A model generated the notes under the pieces. That model was not told where the DNA came from and did not search any database. It saw only the letters and a program-made list of their open reading frames with translations. Below, piece after piece: positions 9,056-18,373 of a stretch of 64,000 nt of DNA. The first letter of the stretch is position 1. Each line of letters begins with the position of its first letter. This DNA is from Saccharothrix algeriensis (lineage in GTDB: Bacteria > Actinomycetota > Actinomycetes > Mycobacteriales > Pseudonocardiaceae): NCBI RefSeq assembly GCF_016907655.1, contig NZ_JAFBCL010000001.1, positions 2,886,001 to 2,950,000 of the forward strand, read 5' to 3'. The translations under genes and the position numbers were made by a program.

Positions 9056-9910
9056 TCAGGCTTGCCCGATCCGCTGCCGCTGGCGGCCCAGCCCGTCGAT
9101 CTCCAGCTCCACCACGTCGCCCGCCCGCAGGAACGGCTTCGGGTCGGGCCTGCCCTGGGCGACGCCGGCGGGCGTGCCGGTGTTGACGAGGTCGCCGGGC
9201 CGCAGGACGAGGAACCGGCTCAGGTAGCGGACCAGCCCGGCCACCGGGAAGATCATGTTCGCGGTGGAGGAGCGCTGGCGCTCCACCCCGTTGACCGACA
9301 GCCGCAGCTCCAGCGCCTGCGGGTCCGGCACGTCGGCGGCCGGCACGAAGAACGGCCCCAGCGGGTTGAACGTCTCGCAGTTCTTGCCCTTGTCCCACTG
9401 CCCGCCGCGGTCGAACTGGAACTCGCGCTCGCTCACGTCGTGGGACAGCACGTACCCGGCGACGCAGGCCAGCGCGTCGGCCTCGGTCTCCAGGTAGCGG
9501 GCGGTGCGCCCGATGACCACGCCCAGTTCCACCTCCCAGTCGGTCCTGGTCGACCCGCGCGGCACCAGCACCTCGTCGTCCGGCCCGACGACGGTGTCCG
9601 GGGCCTTGAGGAACACCACCGGCTCGGCGGGGACCGGGTGGCCGGTCTCCTCGGCGTGGTCGCGGTAGTTGAGGCCGATGCAGACGATCTTGCCGATGCC
9701 GGCCAGCGGCGGCCCGGTGCGCAGGCCCGCGGTGTCGACCGGGGCGAGGTCGCCCGCGGCGAGCGCGGCGCGGGTCCGGGCGACGCCGTCGGCGGCGAGG
9801 AACGCGCCGTCGATGTCGGCGGTCACCGGGCCCAGGTCGTACGTGGTCCCGTCGTCGGCGCGGACGGCGGGGCGTTCGGCACCCGGTGCCCCGAGGCGCA
9901 GGAACTGCAC
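9056..9910 (-). CDS. Fumarylacetoacetate hydrolase-family protein
   Basis: FAH-fold enzyme, 284 aa. After an N-terminal cap of about 70 residues comes GKIVCIGLNYRDHAEE, the metal site DWEVELGVVIG (E-x-E) and SHDVSEREFQ, all typical of acylpyruvate, 2-hydroxyhepta-2,4-dienedioate or oxaloacetate-type hydrolases/decarboxylases. GTG start with a strong GAGGAGG site. The substrate is unknown; the neighbouring FadR-type gene may regulate it. Confidence 0.85.
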   Translation of the reverse strand: MQFLRLGAPGAERPAVRADDGTTYDLGPVTADIDGAFLAADGVARTRAALAAGDLAPVDTAGLRTGPPLAGIGKIVCIGLNYRDHAEETGHPVPAEPVVFLKAPDTVVGPDDEVLVPRGSTRTDWEVELGVVIGRTARYLETEADALACVAGYVLSHDVSEREFQFDRGGQWDKGKNCETFNPLGPFFVPAADVPDPQALELRLSVNGVERQRSSTANMIFPVAGLVRYLSRFLVLRPGDLVNTGTPAGVAQGRPDPKPFLRAGDVVELEIDGLGRQRQRIGQA

Positions 9911-10111
9911 GGTGGTCCTCCTCGATCGCGGCTGGACGTCGTGGGTGACTATCGCGCACCGCGCCGGGCTCCGGGAGCGGGCCCGGTGATTCATCCGATG
10001 ACTCAGCGCGTCGCCACGTGCTGTGATCAACCAAGTGCTTAAAGTGGCAGTCCCGGCGTTGCGCCGAACGGACGCAGCGCGCGCACCGACCCCGGCCGAC
10101 GAGAGGTTCCG

Positions 10112-13100
10112 ATGACACGCCACCGCGCGGTGTGGGCGGCCACCACCGCCGCCGCCGCACTGATCGCCTCGCTCGCCACGGCCGTGGCCGACGAGCGGTT
10201 CGCCGAGCCGCCGGCGCCGGGGACCGCGTGGACCGCGCGCCCGCCCCTCGCGGGGGCGACCGGCGCGGTCACCGCGTTCGTGGAGCTGGCCGGGACCCCC
10301 GCCGCCGAGGCGTTCGACGGCGAGAAGGCGCGCGGCGCGGGCGACGACCAGGCCGCGCGGGCGGCGCGGGCCGCCCGGCAGCGCACCGACGGCACGGCCG
10401 CCCGCGTCCTGGGCGCGCTGCGCGGCAGGGACCCGGACAGCCGGGAGGTGGCCCGGACGACCAACGCCGTGCCCGGCGTGCTGGTCACCGCCGACGCGGC
10501 CGACGTGCGCGCGCTGGCCGCGCTGCCCGAGGTGCGCGCCGTGCGGCCGGCCGTGCCGAAGGTCGTGCAGAACGCCGGCGCGGTGCGGCTGACCGGGGCC
10601 GCGCGGGTGTGGCAGCGGGCCGGCCGCTACGGCGACGGGATGCGCGTCGGCATCATCGACACGGGGATCGACTACACGCACGCCGACTTCGGCGGCCCCG
10701 GCACGTCCGCCGCGTACGACGCGGTCGACCGCACCGCGCCCTGGACGCCGACCGCGAAGGTCGTCGGCGGCCACGACTTCGCGGGCGACGACTACGACGC
10801 CGACGACCCGGACCGGTCCACGCCCGCGCCCGACCCGAACCCGCTGGACTGCCAGGGCCACGGCACGCACGTCGCCGGCACCGCCGCCGGGTACGGCGTC
10901 GACCGCGACGGCGCCCCGTTCACCGGGGACTACCGGGAGCTGACCGACGCGCGGCTGGACGAGCTGCGGATCGGTCCCGGCGCCGCGCCGAAGGCGTCGC
11001 TGTACGCGTTGAAGGTGTTCGGCTGCGAGGGGTCGACCAGCCTCACCGCGCAGGCGCTGGACTGGGCGCTCGACCCGAACGGCGACGGCGACTTCGCCGA
11101 CCACCTCGACGTGGTCAACCTGTCCCTCGGCTCCGACTTCGCGGCCCAGGACGACCCGGACGCCCTGTTCGTGCGCAAGGCCGTGGAGCACGGCGTGCTG
11201 GTCGTGGCGTCGGCGGGCAACGGCGGCGACTTCTACGACGTGGGCGGCTCGCCCGCGAACACGCCGGAAGCGCTGGCGGTGGCCAACACGCGCGACGCGT
11301 TCGCGCTGCGCGACGGCGTCACCGTGCCCGGCGTGGGCGACCGGCCCGGCCAGTACAGCCGGGACTACACCGGGTACGGGTCGCTGGACCTCACCGCCCC
11401 GGTGGCGGCCGTCGCCGACCCGGCGAACGCGGACGGCTGCGACCCGATCGCCCAGGACCTCGCGGGCCGGGTCGTCTGGTTGGAGTGGGACGACGTCGAC
11501 GCGACCCGCCGGTGCGGCTCGGGCGCCCGGGCCGACCACGCGCAGGCCGCCGGCGCGGTCGCCGCGCTGCTGTCGTCCACCAGGGACCACTTCACGGCCG
11601 GCATCGCGGGCAACGCGGGCATCCCGGTCTTCCAGTTCACCGGCACGGCGACCCGCGAGGTCCGCCCGGCGCTGGCCGCGGGCTCCCTGCGGGTGCGGAT
11701 GACCGGCGCGCTGCGCGACGCGCTGCCCACCACGACACCGGGGCTGGCCGACACCGTCACGCCGTCCTCGTCGCGGGGCGCGCGCGGCCCGGTCGCGGCG
11801 AAACCGGACGTGGCGGCCCCCGGCGACACGATCACGTCGGCCGACGTGGGCACCGGCGACCGCGGCGTCGGCAAGGGCGGCACGTCGATGGCCGCGCCGC
11901 ACGTGGCCGGCATCGGCGCGCTGGTCCGCGAGGCGCACCCGGACTGGACGGTCGAGGAGGTCAAGGCGGCGGTGGTGAACACCGCGGGCGGCGAGGTGCG
12001 CTCCGGCGACGACCACGCGACCGGCCTGCCCGTGGCGCCCATGAGGGTCGGCGCGGGCCGGGTCGACGCCGCCTCCGCCGTCGGCGCGGACCTGCTGGCC
12101 ATGGTGGTGGAGCACCCCGGGTCGGTCGGCGTGTCCTTCGGGCCGGTCGCGGTCCCCGGCCCGGTGCGGGAGGTGCGGACGGTCCGGGTGGTCAACAAGA
12201 GCGCGGCCGTGCGGCGCGTCGACCTGTCCTACCGGGCCGCGACCGCGGTGCCCGGCACGCGGGTCGACGTGTGGCCCTCGACGCTGGTGATCGAGCCCGG
12301 CGGGACCGGGGAGGTGGACGTGGTGCTGCGCGCGTCGCCGTCGGAGCTGCGCAAGGTCGCCGACCCGACGGTGGTGAAGCGGCAGGCGGGCGCGGCCCGG
12401 CAGTTCCTCGCCGAGACCTCCGGCCGCGTGCTGCTGGAGTCGGGCGGGACGACGCTGCGGGTGCCGGTGTACGCGGCGCCGGAGCCGGTGGCCGACGTCC
12501 GGGCCGAACCGGTCCCGCCCGGCGGCGGCCCGGTGGCGGAGCTGCGCCTGCGCGGGCGCTTCCTGGACCAGGGCGACGGCGACGAGACCTACCGGTCGCG
12601 CGTCGGCGCGTTCCAGCTCCAGGGCACGTCCGACCCGCTGCCCGACTGCGGGGACGGGGTGCGGACCGGCTGCGCGGTGAACGACTCGGCCAAGGGCGGC
12701 GACCTGCGCTACGTGGGCGTGGCCTCCACCGCGCCGGTCGACCGGTCGGACGGCGCGCTGCTCGCGTTCGGCGTGGTCACCTGGCACGACTGGGTGACCC
12801 TCGGCGCCGGCAACACCCCGGAGGTCCGCCTGGACACCACCGGCGACGGCGAGGACGACTACCGCGTCCTGGTCGCCAAACCGCAGGACGCGACCGGCGC
12901 GGTGGTGGCCGACGTCTGGCTCGCGCGGACCGTGCGGCTGTCCGACGGCGAGGTGGTGGACGAGCAGCCGGTCAACGGCGCGCACGGCGACGTGGACACC
13001 AACGTCATGGACAGCGACGTGGTCGTCCTGCCGGTGCGGCTGAAGGCGCTCGGGATCGACCCGGCGGCGTCGTCGGCCCGCCTGGCGTACTCGGTGCGCA

Positions 13101-13366
13101 CGATCGGCACCTATCCCGCGCCGGGCGACGAGGACGGCGTCGTGGACCGGATCGGGACGCCGATGTCGTTCGACCCGCTCAGGCCGGGCTACTCGGTGCG
13201 CGTGGGCGGCGCGGTCGCGGTGACCCACGTGGCCGGGCCCGGCACCCGCCTGGAGGTGCACCGCGACCGGGCCTCCCTGGCCGCCGACGGGTCCGACCGC
13301 CTCCTGCTGCTGCACCACCACAACCGGTCCGGGGCGCGGGCCGAGGTGGTCGTGCCCGGCGGCTGA
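10112..13366 (+). CDS. Secreted subtilisin-family (S8) serine protease
   Basis: Protein of 1084 aa with a signal peptide (about residues 1-27), an inhibitor-I9-like propeptide (about 45-145) and an S8 catalytic domain. The triad is intact: Asp183 in GIIDTGID, His250 in GHGTHVAG and Ser592 in GTSMAAPH, with the oxyanion Asn in SAGNGGD. The long gap between His and Ser holds a PA-type insert, as in large actinobacterial and lactococcal subtilases. The C-terminal 400 residues are beta-rich, with no LPXTG or membrane anchor, so the enzyme is probably released. Start ATG with a GAGAGG site. It stands alone between convergent-free gaps. Confidence 0.92.
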   Translation: MTRHRAVWAATTAAAALIASLATAVADERFAEPPAPGTAWTARPPLAGATGAVTAFVELAGTPAAEAFDGEKARGAGDDQAARAARAARQRTDGTAARVLGALRGRDPDSREVARTTNAVPGVLVTADAADVRALAALPEVRAVRPAVPKVVQNAGAVRLTGAARVWQRAGRYGDGMRVGIIDTGIDYTHADFGGPGTSAAYDAVDRTAPWTPTAKVVGGHDFAGDDYDADDPDRSTPAPDPNPLDCQGHGTHVAGTAAGYGVDRDGAPFTGDYRELTDARLDELRIGPGAAPKASLYALKVFGCEGSTSLTAQALDWALDPNGDGDFADHLDVVNLSLGSDFAAQDDPDALFVRKAVEHGVLVVASAGNGGDFYDVGGSPANTPEALAVANTRDAFALRDGVTVPGVGDRPGQYSRDYTGYGSLDLTAPVAAVADPANADGCDPIAQDLAGRVVWLEWDDVDATRRCGSGARADHAQAAGAVAALLSSTRDHFTAGIAGNAGIPVFQFTGTATREVRPALAAGSLRVRMTGALRDALPTTTPGLADTVTPSSSRGARGPVAAKPDVAAPGDTITSADVGTGDRGVGKGGTSMAAPHVAGIGALVREAHPDWTVEEVKAAVVNTAGGEVRSGDDHATGLPVAPMRVGAGRVDAASAVGADLLAMVVEHPGSVGVSFGPVAVPGPVREVRTVRVVNKSAAVRRVDLSYRAATAVPGTRVDVWPSTLVIEPGGTGEVDVVLRASPSELRKVADPTVVKRQAGAARQFLAETSGRVLLESGGTTLRVPVYAAPEPVADVRAEPVPPGGGPVAELRLRGRFLDQGDGDETYRSRVGAFQLQGTSDPLPDCGDGVRTGCAVNDSAKGGDLRYVGVASTAPVDRSDGALLAFGVVTWHDWVTLGAGNTPEVRLDTTGDGEDDYRVLVAKPQDATGAVVADVWLARTVRLSDGEVVDEQPVNGAHGDVDTNVMDSDVVVLPVRLKALGIDPAASSARLAYSVRTIGTYPAPGDEDGVVDRIGTPMSFDPLRPGYSVRVGGAVAVTHVAGPGTRLEVHRDRASLAADGSDRLLLLHHHNRSGARAEVVVPGG

Positions 13367-13384
13367 TCACCGACCGCGAGGTCG

Positions 13385-13406
13385 GGCACACCCGTACGGG
13401 TGTGCC
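13385..13406. promoter_or_regulatory. Perfect 22-bp palindrome between protease and kinase genes
   Basis: A mismatch-free palindrome (half-site GGCACACCCGT) lies 18 nt after the protease stop and 32 nt before the kinase ATG. With no loop it resembles an operator more than a terminator hairpin. The binding protein is unknown. Confidence 0.55.
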
Positions 13407-13438
13407 GGGCCTCCGGCTTTGTGGGCATACTGCGTCGA

Positions 13439-14371
13439 ATGGGCTTCGTGGTGGGACTGGACGCGGGCGGCACCTCGACCCGGGCTCTGGTGCTGGACCT
13501 GGACGGCACCCGGCTGGGAGCGGGGGTGGCGGGCGGCGCGAACCCCAACTCCCACCCGCCGGAGGAAGCGGCGGCGCACATCTGCCAGGCGCTGGTGGTC
13601 GCGCTGGACGGGCTCGACGCGGGCAAGGTCGAGTCGGGCGTCCTGGGCATGGCCGGCTCCAGCAAGCTCACCGACCCGCGCGTGGCGGGCCTGTTCGAGG
13701 CGGCCTGGGCCGACGCGGGGCTGCGCTGCCCGCTGCGCGTGATCACCGACGCGGAGGCGGCCTTCGCCACCGGTTCGGCGTCCCCGGACGGGACGGTCGT
13801 GATCGCGGGGACGGGGTCCACCTCGGCCCGCATCGCCGACCACCGGCTGGTGTCGACGGCGGGCGGCTACGGCTGGCTGCTCGGCGACGAGGGCTCGGCG
13901 TTCTGGCTGGGCCGGGAGGCCGTGCGGGCGACCCTGCGCGCCCTGGAGGGCCGCACCCCGCAGGACGCCCTGACCGCGGCCGTGCTGGCGCAGGCCGGCG
14001 TCGACCCGGACCCGCCCCGCGCGGCGTGGCGCCACCTGATCACCGAGGCCAACCGGGCGCGCCCCGTCGACCTGGCCCGCTACGCCCCGCTGGTGACCGC
14101 CCACGCCGCCGCCCCGACCGCGCACCCGATCATCGGGGCCGCGGTCGCGCACCTGACCGACCTGGCGCTGGCCGACCGCGAGGACGGCGACGACACGCCG
14201 GTCGTCCTGATGGGCAGCCTGGTCCACGCCCACCCCCTCGGCGCCCGGCTGCGCGCCGAGCTCGCCGCCCGCACCCGCGCCCCGGTGCGCATCGCGACCG
14301 AGGGGGCGGCCGGCGCGGCCTGGTTGGCGGCCGTGGCCCTGCTGGGCGACACCGCCCCCCGGCCGTCCTGA
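13439..14371 (+). CDS. BadF/BadG-type sugar kinase (N-acetylglucosamine kinase-like)
   Basis: ASKHA-fold kinase, 310 aa. Phosphate-1 motif DAGGTSTRALVLDLDG at the N-terminus and adenosine/phosphate-2 segment VVIAGTGSTS near residue 120; relatives phosphorylate N-acetylglucosamine. ATG at 13439. It could supply GlcNAc-6-P to NagA from GlcNAc released by the GH3 enzyme, but the gene is 5 kb away without a dre, so this is inference. It is the second kinase of this family in the window (the other ends the csn operon). Confidence 0.75.
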   Translation: MGFVVGLDAGGTSTRALVLDLDGTRLGAGVAGGANPNSHPPEEAAAHICQALVVALDGLDAGKVESGVLGMAGSSKLTDPRVAGLFEAAWADAGLRCPLRVITDAEAAFATGSASPDGTVVIAGTGSTSARIADHRLVSTAGGYGWLLGDEGSAFWLGREAVRATLRALEGRTPQDALTAAVLAQAGVDPDPPRAAWRHLITEANRARPVDLARYAPLVTAHAAAPTAHPIIGAAVAHLTDLALADREDGDDTPVVLMGSLVHAHPLGARLRAELAARTRAPVRIATEGAAGAAWLAAVALLGDTAPRPS

Positions 14372-15041
14372 GGGCGCGGGCTTACTCGACGCGGGGCTTT
14401 CCGCGGCTTGCGGGGTTCTGCGCGGCTCTTCGCGGCTTGCGGGGCTTTCTGTGGTCTGCGGGGCTCTCCGCGGCCTGCCGCGCTCGCACAGGTGCGGCTG
14501 GGGTCGCGCGGCGCTTCCGCCCGCGCGGCGGAGCGGGGTGGCGCACTTCAGCCCCGGAGAGGGACCGGCTTCCGGGTGACGACGACCCGCCGCGGTTCCG
14601 CCGGGCTTCGGGGCGGCCGGGCCGAGCGCCGGTCAGGAGTCGCTGGGCAGGGGTCCGCCGGGCAGGGGTCACTGGGCGGAAGCCACGAGGCAGGAGTCCG
14701 CTCGGAAGCCGCGAGGCAGAAGCTCGCCGGGCAGAAGCCGCTGGGCAGAAGCCACGAGGCAAGAGCCGCGAGGCAAGAGCCGCGAAGCAGAAGCCGCGAA
14801 GCAGGGGCCGCGAGGTAGGAGTCGCAGGTCAGCGCCCGCCGCGCCGCACCGGGCGTGGCCTCCGGCCCCCGGCACCATCATCCCAGCCCACACCGACGTT
14901 CCCCGCCGCGAAAGCTGAGAACCGACTCCGCCACCGCCCCTCGGAGGCGCCGGGACGGCCGCTGCCGGAAGCCGGACCCGTCGAGGTCCGGGTGCCGACC
15001 GGTGATCGCGGGGTCGGGGTCGGGGTGATCGCGGGCCGGGG
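14372..15041. other. Gene-free 670-nt gap with degenerate repeats
   Basis: No convincing gene lies between the kinase and DUF3159 genes. The left part (about 14398-14485) is a degenerate repetition of a motif like CGCGGCTTGCGGGGCTTTC. The middle holds a 14-bp tandem array (see separate entry). The right end carries short direct copies of GTGATCGCGGG. The open frames here are low-complexity and change with the repeat. Confidence 0.6.
14715..14827. repeat. 14-bp tandem repeat array (about 8 units)
   Basis: Eight units of consensus GGCAGAAGCCGCGA follow head to tail; the first is 15 nt and the rest exactly 14 nt, with 0-5 substitutions each. Related broken copies extend left to about 14640. The period is not a multiple of three, so this is not a protein repeat. 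Confidence 0.8.
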
Positions 15042-15677
15042 TCAGGCGGGCACGCGCGGGTGTCGCAGGCCGGGGTGGTCGGCGGGCAGCGACCGGCGCA
15101 GCACCCACCAGCTCACCGCGATGCACACCGCCTGCAGCGGCCAGGTCAGCACCGCCCGCATGACGCCCAGCGCCAGGACCTGCCCGGTCGCCCACAGGGC
15201 GCCGAAGACCAGCACCCGCAGCACGTACTGCCCCACCCAGGGCCAGCTGGCCACCCGGTAGGCGCGCATCAGGTCCGGGTCCCGCCGCCACCGGAACCTC
15301 TGCCCGGTGACCAGCCCGACCACGACCCCCAGCAGCGGCCACCGCACGACGATGCTCGCCGCCCACACCAGCGCGCTGGCCGCGTTCAGGAACACCTGCA
15401 GCAGGAAGAAGTCCTCGGCCCGCCCGGTCTGCAGCGCGACGTACGCGGCGAGCACCACCAGCGCCACGCTGACCAGCACCGCCCGCGGCCGGCCCCCGCG
15501 CGCCACGCGCACGACGCCGATGACGACGCCGCACGCCACCGCGGCCACCGCCCCGACGGCGACCGACCGCCCCGCCAGCACCCACCCCAGGGCGAACGCC
15601 AGCGGCGGCAGGGAGGCGTCCAGCGCACCCCCTCGCCCACCGAGCAGCTGGGCCAGCGAGTCACGGGTGTCGGTCAT
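15042..15677 (-). CDS. DUF3159-family membrane protein
   Basis: Hydrophobic protein of 211 aa with about six membrane helices, matching the DUF3159 family of actinobacteria in length and in its QVFLNAASALVWAAS and WPLLG segments. Function unknown. ATG at 15677, divergent from csnR. The preceding gap to the repeat array contains no partner gene. Confidence 0.7.
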   Translation of the reverse strand: MTDTRDSLAQLLGGRGGALDASLPPLAFALGWVLAGRSVAVGAVAAVACGVVIGVVRVARGGRPRAVLVSVALVVLAAYVALQTGRAEDFFLLQVFLNAASALVWAASIVVRWPLLGVVVGLVTGQRFRWRRDPDLMRAYRVASWPWVGQYVLRVLVFGALWATGQVLALGVMRAVLTWPLQAVCIAVSWWVLRRSLPADHPGLRHPRVPA

Positions 15678-15772
15678 GACTCCAGATTGCCTCAGCCCTC
15701 ACCCACCCAGGTAACGGACCAGTCTCGGAGCATTGACCGGGAGTGAGCGCCGTCACTACGGTGGCCGAAATC

Positions 15773-15791
15773 GTCTGGAAACTTAACAGAC
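15773..15791. promoter_or_regulatory. Candidate CsnR (ROK) operator
   Basis: GTCTG-9 nt-CAGAC surrounds an AAACTTAA core, ending 10 nt before the csnR start. ROK repressors of actinobacteria bind AT-rich TTAAnTTT-type palindromes, so autoregulation of the csn operon is plausible. Confidence 0.5.
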
Positions 15792-15801
15792 AGGAGGACC
15801 G

Positions 15802-17028
15802 ATGCGCGCCGGGAGCCCGCGTCTGCTGCGCGAGATCAACGACCGCGCCGCGATCGAGGCGTTGCTGCGCAACGGCCCCCTGACCAGGTCCGAGCTGGAG
15901 GGGATCATCGGGCTGTCCAAGCCCGCGACCGCCCAGCTGCTCACCCGGCTGGAGACCGAGGGCACGGTCCTGCGCAACGGGTTGCGCGGCGGTGGCCGGG
16001 GCCCGCGGGCCCAGCTCTGGACGGTCAACGGCGCGCTCGCCCACGTGGCCGCCGTCGACCTGATGCCCGACACCGTCGACGTGGCCATCGCCGACATCTC
16101 CGGCGCGCTGCTCACCGAGCACAGCGCGCCCATGCCGCGCACCGGCGTGCTGGAGGCGTTCCACGGCGCGGTCGCCGAGGCCGCCGGGCAGGCCGGGCTC
16201 GCGCCGGGCGACCTGCGCCACGTCGTCGTCGGCTCCCCCGGCGCGGTCGACCCCGCCGACGGGAAGCTCAACTACGCGCCGCACATGCCCGGCTGGGCGG
16301 GCATCGACATCCCCGGCGAGCTGAACGCCCGGCTCGGCACCGCGGTCACCGTCGAGAACGACGTCAACCTCGTGGCGCTGGAGGAGATGGTCGCCGGCCG
16401 CGCCACCGGCGTGAAGGACTTCGTCCTGCTGTGGCCCGCCGACGCGGTGGGCGCCGCGGTCGTCGTCAACGGGGCCCTGCTCCGGGGCGCGACCGGCGGC
16501 GCGGGCGAGATCGACGCGATGCAGGTGCCCGACCACGCCCACGCCGACACCGGCACCGGGCGGACCGGCAGCCGCTACGGCGACCTGCTCGACAACGCCG
16601 CCATCCTCCGGCTCGCCCGCGCGCACGGCGTCCCCGCGCGCACCGGGCAGGCCGCCGTGCGCAAGGCGCTGGGCGAGGGCGCGCCCGGTCGGGCGTTCCT
16701 GGTCGACCTGGCCCGCCGGATCGCCACCGGGGTGGCCAACGTGGTCGCCGTCCTCGACCCGGAACTCGTCCTGCTCTCCGGCGGCATCGCGCAGGCGGGC
16801 GGCACGGCGCTCGCCGACCTGGTCGCCGCCGAGCTGCACGAGCTGGTGGTGCCCCGCACCCCCGTCCAACTCGCCCTGGTGACCGGGAAACCGGTGCGCT
16901 CCGGCGCGCTGCACTCCGCGCTGTCGGTCGTCAGGGAACAGGTGTTCGGCCTACCCGCCGCCACGACCGAACCCTTCCGCGGCCCCCGGGAGTCCCCGGA
17001 CCGCGCAACGTCCCCGTCCGCACGTTGA
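15802..17028 (+). CDS. csnR: ROK-family transcriptional regulator (CsnR-like)
   Basis: Regulator of 408 aa: winged helix at about residues 10-65 (TRSELEGIIGLSKPATAQLL) and a ROK sensor domain. The ROK zinc cluster CxCGxxGC is absent; the corresponding stretch (about residues 240-260) is Asp/Gly-rich without cysteine, and the ATP site DxGxT is degraded, so it is a regulator and not a kinase. Start ATG after ACAGGAGGACC. It leads a six-gene run (gap 14 nt to the next gene) whose order matches S. coelicolor csnR-csnEFGHK, the chitosan-oligosaccharide uptake operon; the name is based on that synteny. Confidence 0.75.
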   Translation: MRAGSPRLLREINDRAAIEALLRNGPLTRSELEGIIGLSKPATAQLLTRLETEGTVLRNGLRGGGRGPRAQLWTVNGALAHVAAVDLMPDTVDVAIADISGALLTEHSAPMPRTGVLEAFHGAVAEAAGQAGLAPGDLRHVVVGSPGAVDPADGKLNYAPHMPGWAGIDIPGELNARLGTAVTVENDVNLVALEEMVAGRATGVKDFVLLWPADAVGAAVVVNGALLRGATGGAGEIDAMQVPDHAHADTGTGRTGSRYGDLLDNAAILRLARAHGVPARTGQAAVRKALGEGAPGRAFLVDLARRIATGVANVVAVLDPELVLLSGGIAQAGGTALADLVAAELHELVVPRTPVQLALVTGKPVRSGALHSALSVVREQVFGLPAATTEPFRGPRESPDRATSPSAR

Positions 17029-17042
17029 GAGAAGGAGAGCAC

Positions 17043-18371
17043 ATGCGCAAGGTCCCCCGCGCAGCGCTGCTTTGCGTGGCCGCCGCGGTGTCCCTGTCCG
17101 CCTGCGCGGCAGGCGCGGGCAAATCCGACCAGTCCGGCGGCCCGGCCGCCGCGCCCGGCAAGGACGACCAGTTCTCGCTGACGGTGTGGAGCAACTTCTC
17201 CGGGCGCGAGCAGGCCGAGGTCACCAAGGCGCTGGAGAGCTTCAAGGAGAAGTACCCCAACGCCGAGATCAAGCACGAGGGCAGCCAGGACGACGACAAG
17301 ATCACCGCGGGCATCCGCAGCGGCAACCCGCCGGACGTCGCGCTGTCGTTCGCCACCGACAACATCGGCCAGTTCTGCTCGTCCGGCTCGTTCCAGGACC
17401 TCAAGCCCTACATCGAGCGCGACGGGGTCGACCTCTCGCAGATCACCGACGCGGTGCGGTCCTACACCGAGTACAAGGGCACCCGCTGCGCGATGCCGCT
17501 GCTCAGCGACGTGTACGGCCTGTACTACAACAAGGACATGCTCGCGGCGGCCGGCATCAGCGAGCCGCCGAAGACCACCGCCGAGCTGCTGGACTACGCC
17601 AAGCGCACCACCAAGAAGGCGCCGGACGGCTCGATCGAGGTCGCGGGCTTCCTGCCCACCATGCTGTTCTACGCCAACCGCCCGCCGATCTGGGCGCCGA
17701 ACTTCGGCGCGAAGTGGGAGGGCCCGGACGGCAAGTCGTCGCTGGCCACGCCCGAGTGGGCGGAGATGCTGAAGTTCCAGAAGGAGCTGGTGGACTTCTA
17801 CGGCTACGACAACCTGGAGCGGTTCCGCGCCGGGCTCGGCCAGGAGTACTCCACCGATCACGCCTTCCACCAGAAGAAGATCGCCATGATGATGGACGGC
17901 GAGTACCGGACGGCGTTCCTGAAGGACCAGGCGCCCGACGTCAGGTTCGGCACCGCGCCGTTCCCGACCATCAAGCCCGAGCTGTACGGGATCGGCTTCA
18001 CCACCGGCACCATCATGGGCGTGCCCAAGGGCGCGAAGAACGCCGGGGCGGCCTGGGAGCTGGTCAAGCACCTGTCGTTCGACACCGAGACGATCGTGGA
18101 CCTGGCCAACGGGATCAAGAACATCCCGAGCACCAAGGCCGCGCTGGCCGACCCGCGGCTGGAGGTCGACGAGAACTTCAAGACGTTCATCGACCTGGCG
18201 CAGAGCGGCAAGCTCCAGGGCAACCCGGTGACGCCGATCGGCGACGCGCACATCAAGGCGATCGGCGACTTCGCGACCTCCTGGCAGGCGGGCAAGGTGC
18301 CCGACCTGATGGCCGGGTTGGCGGAGGTCGACAAGCAGGTCGACGACCGGATCGCGAAGAGCGGCAAGTAG
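17043..18371 (+). CDS. csnE: Sugar ABC transporter substrate-binding lipoprotein (CsnE-like)
   Basis: Family-1 solute-binding lipoprotein, 442 aa. Signal peptide ends in LSAC with lipidated Cys21. Typical features are LTVWSNFSGREQ, SGNPPDVALSF and LYYNKDML. ATG after GAGAAGGAGAGC. First transporter gene of the csn-type operon; by synteny the ligands are glucosamine oligosaccharides from chitosan. Distinct from DasA and MalE in sequence. Confidence 0.78.
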   Translation: MRKVPRAALLCVAAAVSLSACAAGAGKSDQSGGPAAAPGKDDQFSLTVWSNFSGREQAEVTKALESFKEKYPNAEIKHEGSQDDDKITAGIRSGNPPDVALSFATDNIGQFCSSGSFQDLKPYIERDGVDLSQITDAVRSYTEYKGTRCAMPLLSDVYGLYYNKDMLAAAGISEPPKTTAELLDYAKRTTKKAPDGSIEVAGFLPTMLFYANRPPIWAPNFGAKWEGPDGKSSLATPEWAEMLKFQKELVDFYGYDNLERFRAGLGQEYSTDHAFHQKKIAMMMDGEYRTAFLKDQAPDVRFGTAPFPTIKPELYGIGFTTGTIMGVPKGAKNAGAAWELVKHLSFDTETIVDLANGIKNIPSTKAALADPRLEVDENFKTFIDLAQSGKLQGNPVTPIGDAHIKAIGDFATSWQAGKVPDLMAGLAEVDKQVDDRIAKSGK

Positions 18372-18373
18372 CC

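Noticed and set aside
14382-14900. Short minus-strand frames with repeated Leu-Pro-Arg-Gly-like motif
   Set aside because: The apparent peptide repeat is the translation of the 14-bp array; the period is not divisible by three and no ribosome site exists.
10132-15261. 1709-codon open frame on the plus strand
   Set aside because: It overlaps the subtilase and kinase genes out of frame, has Arg-rich low-complexity composition and no start site.
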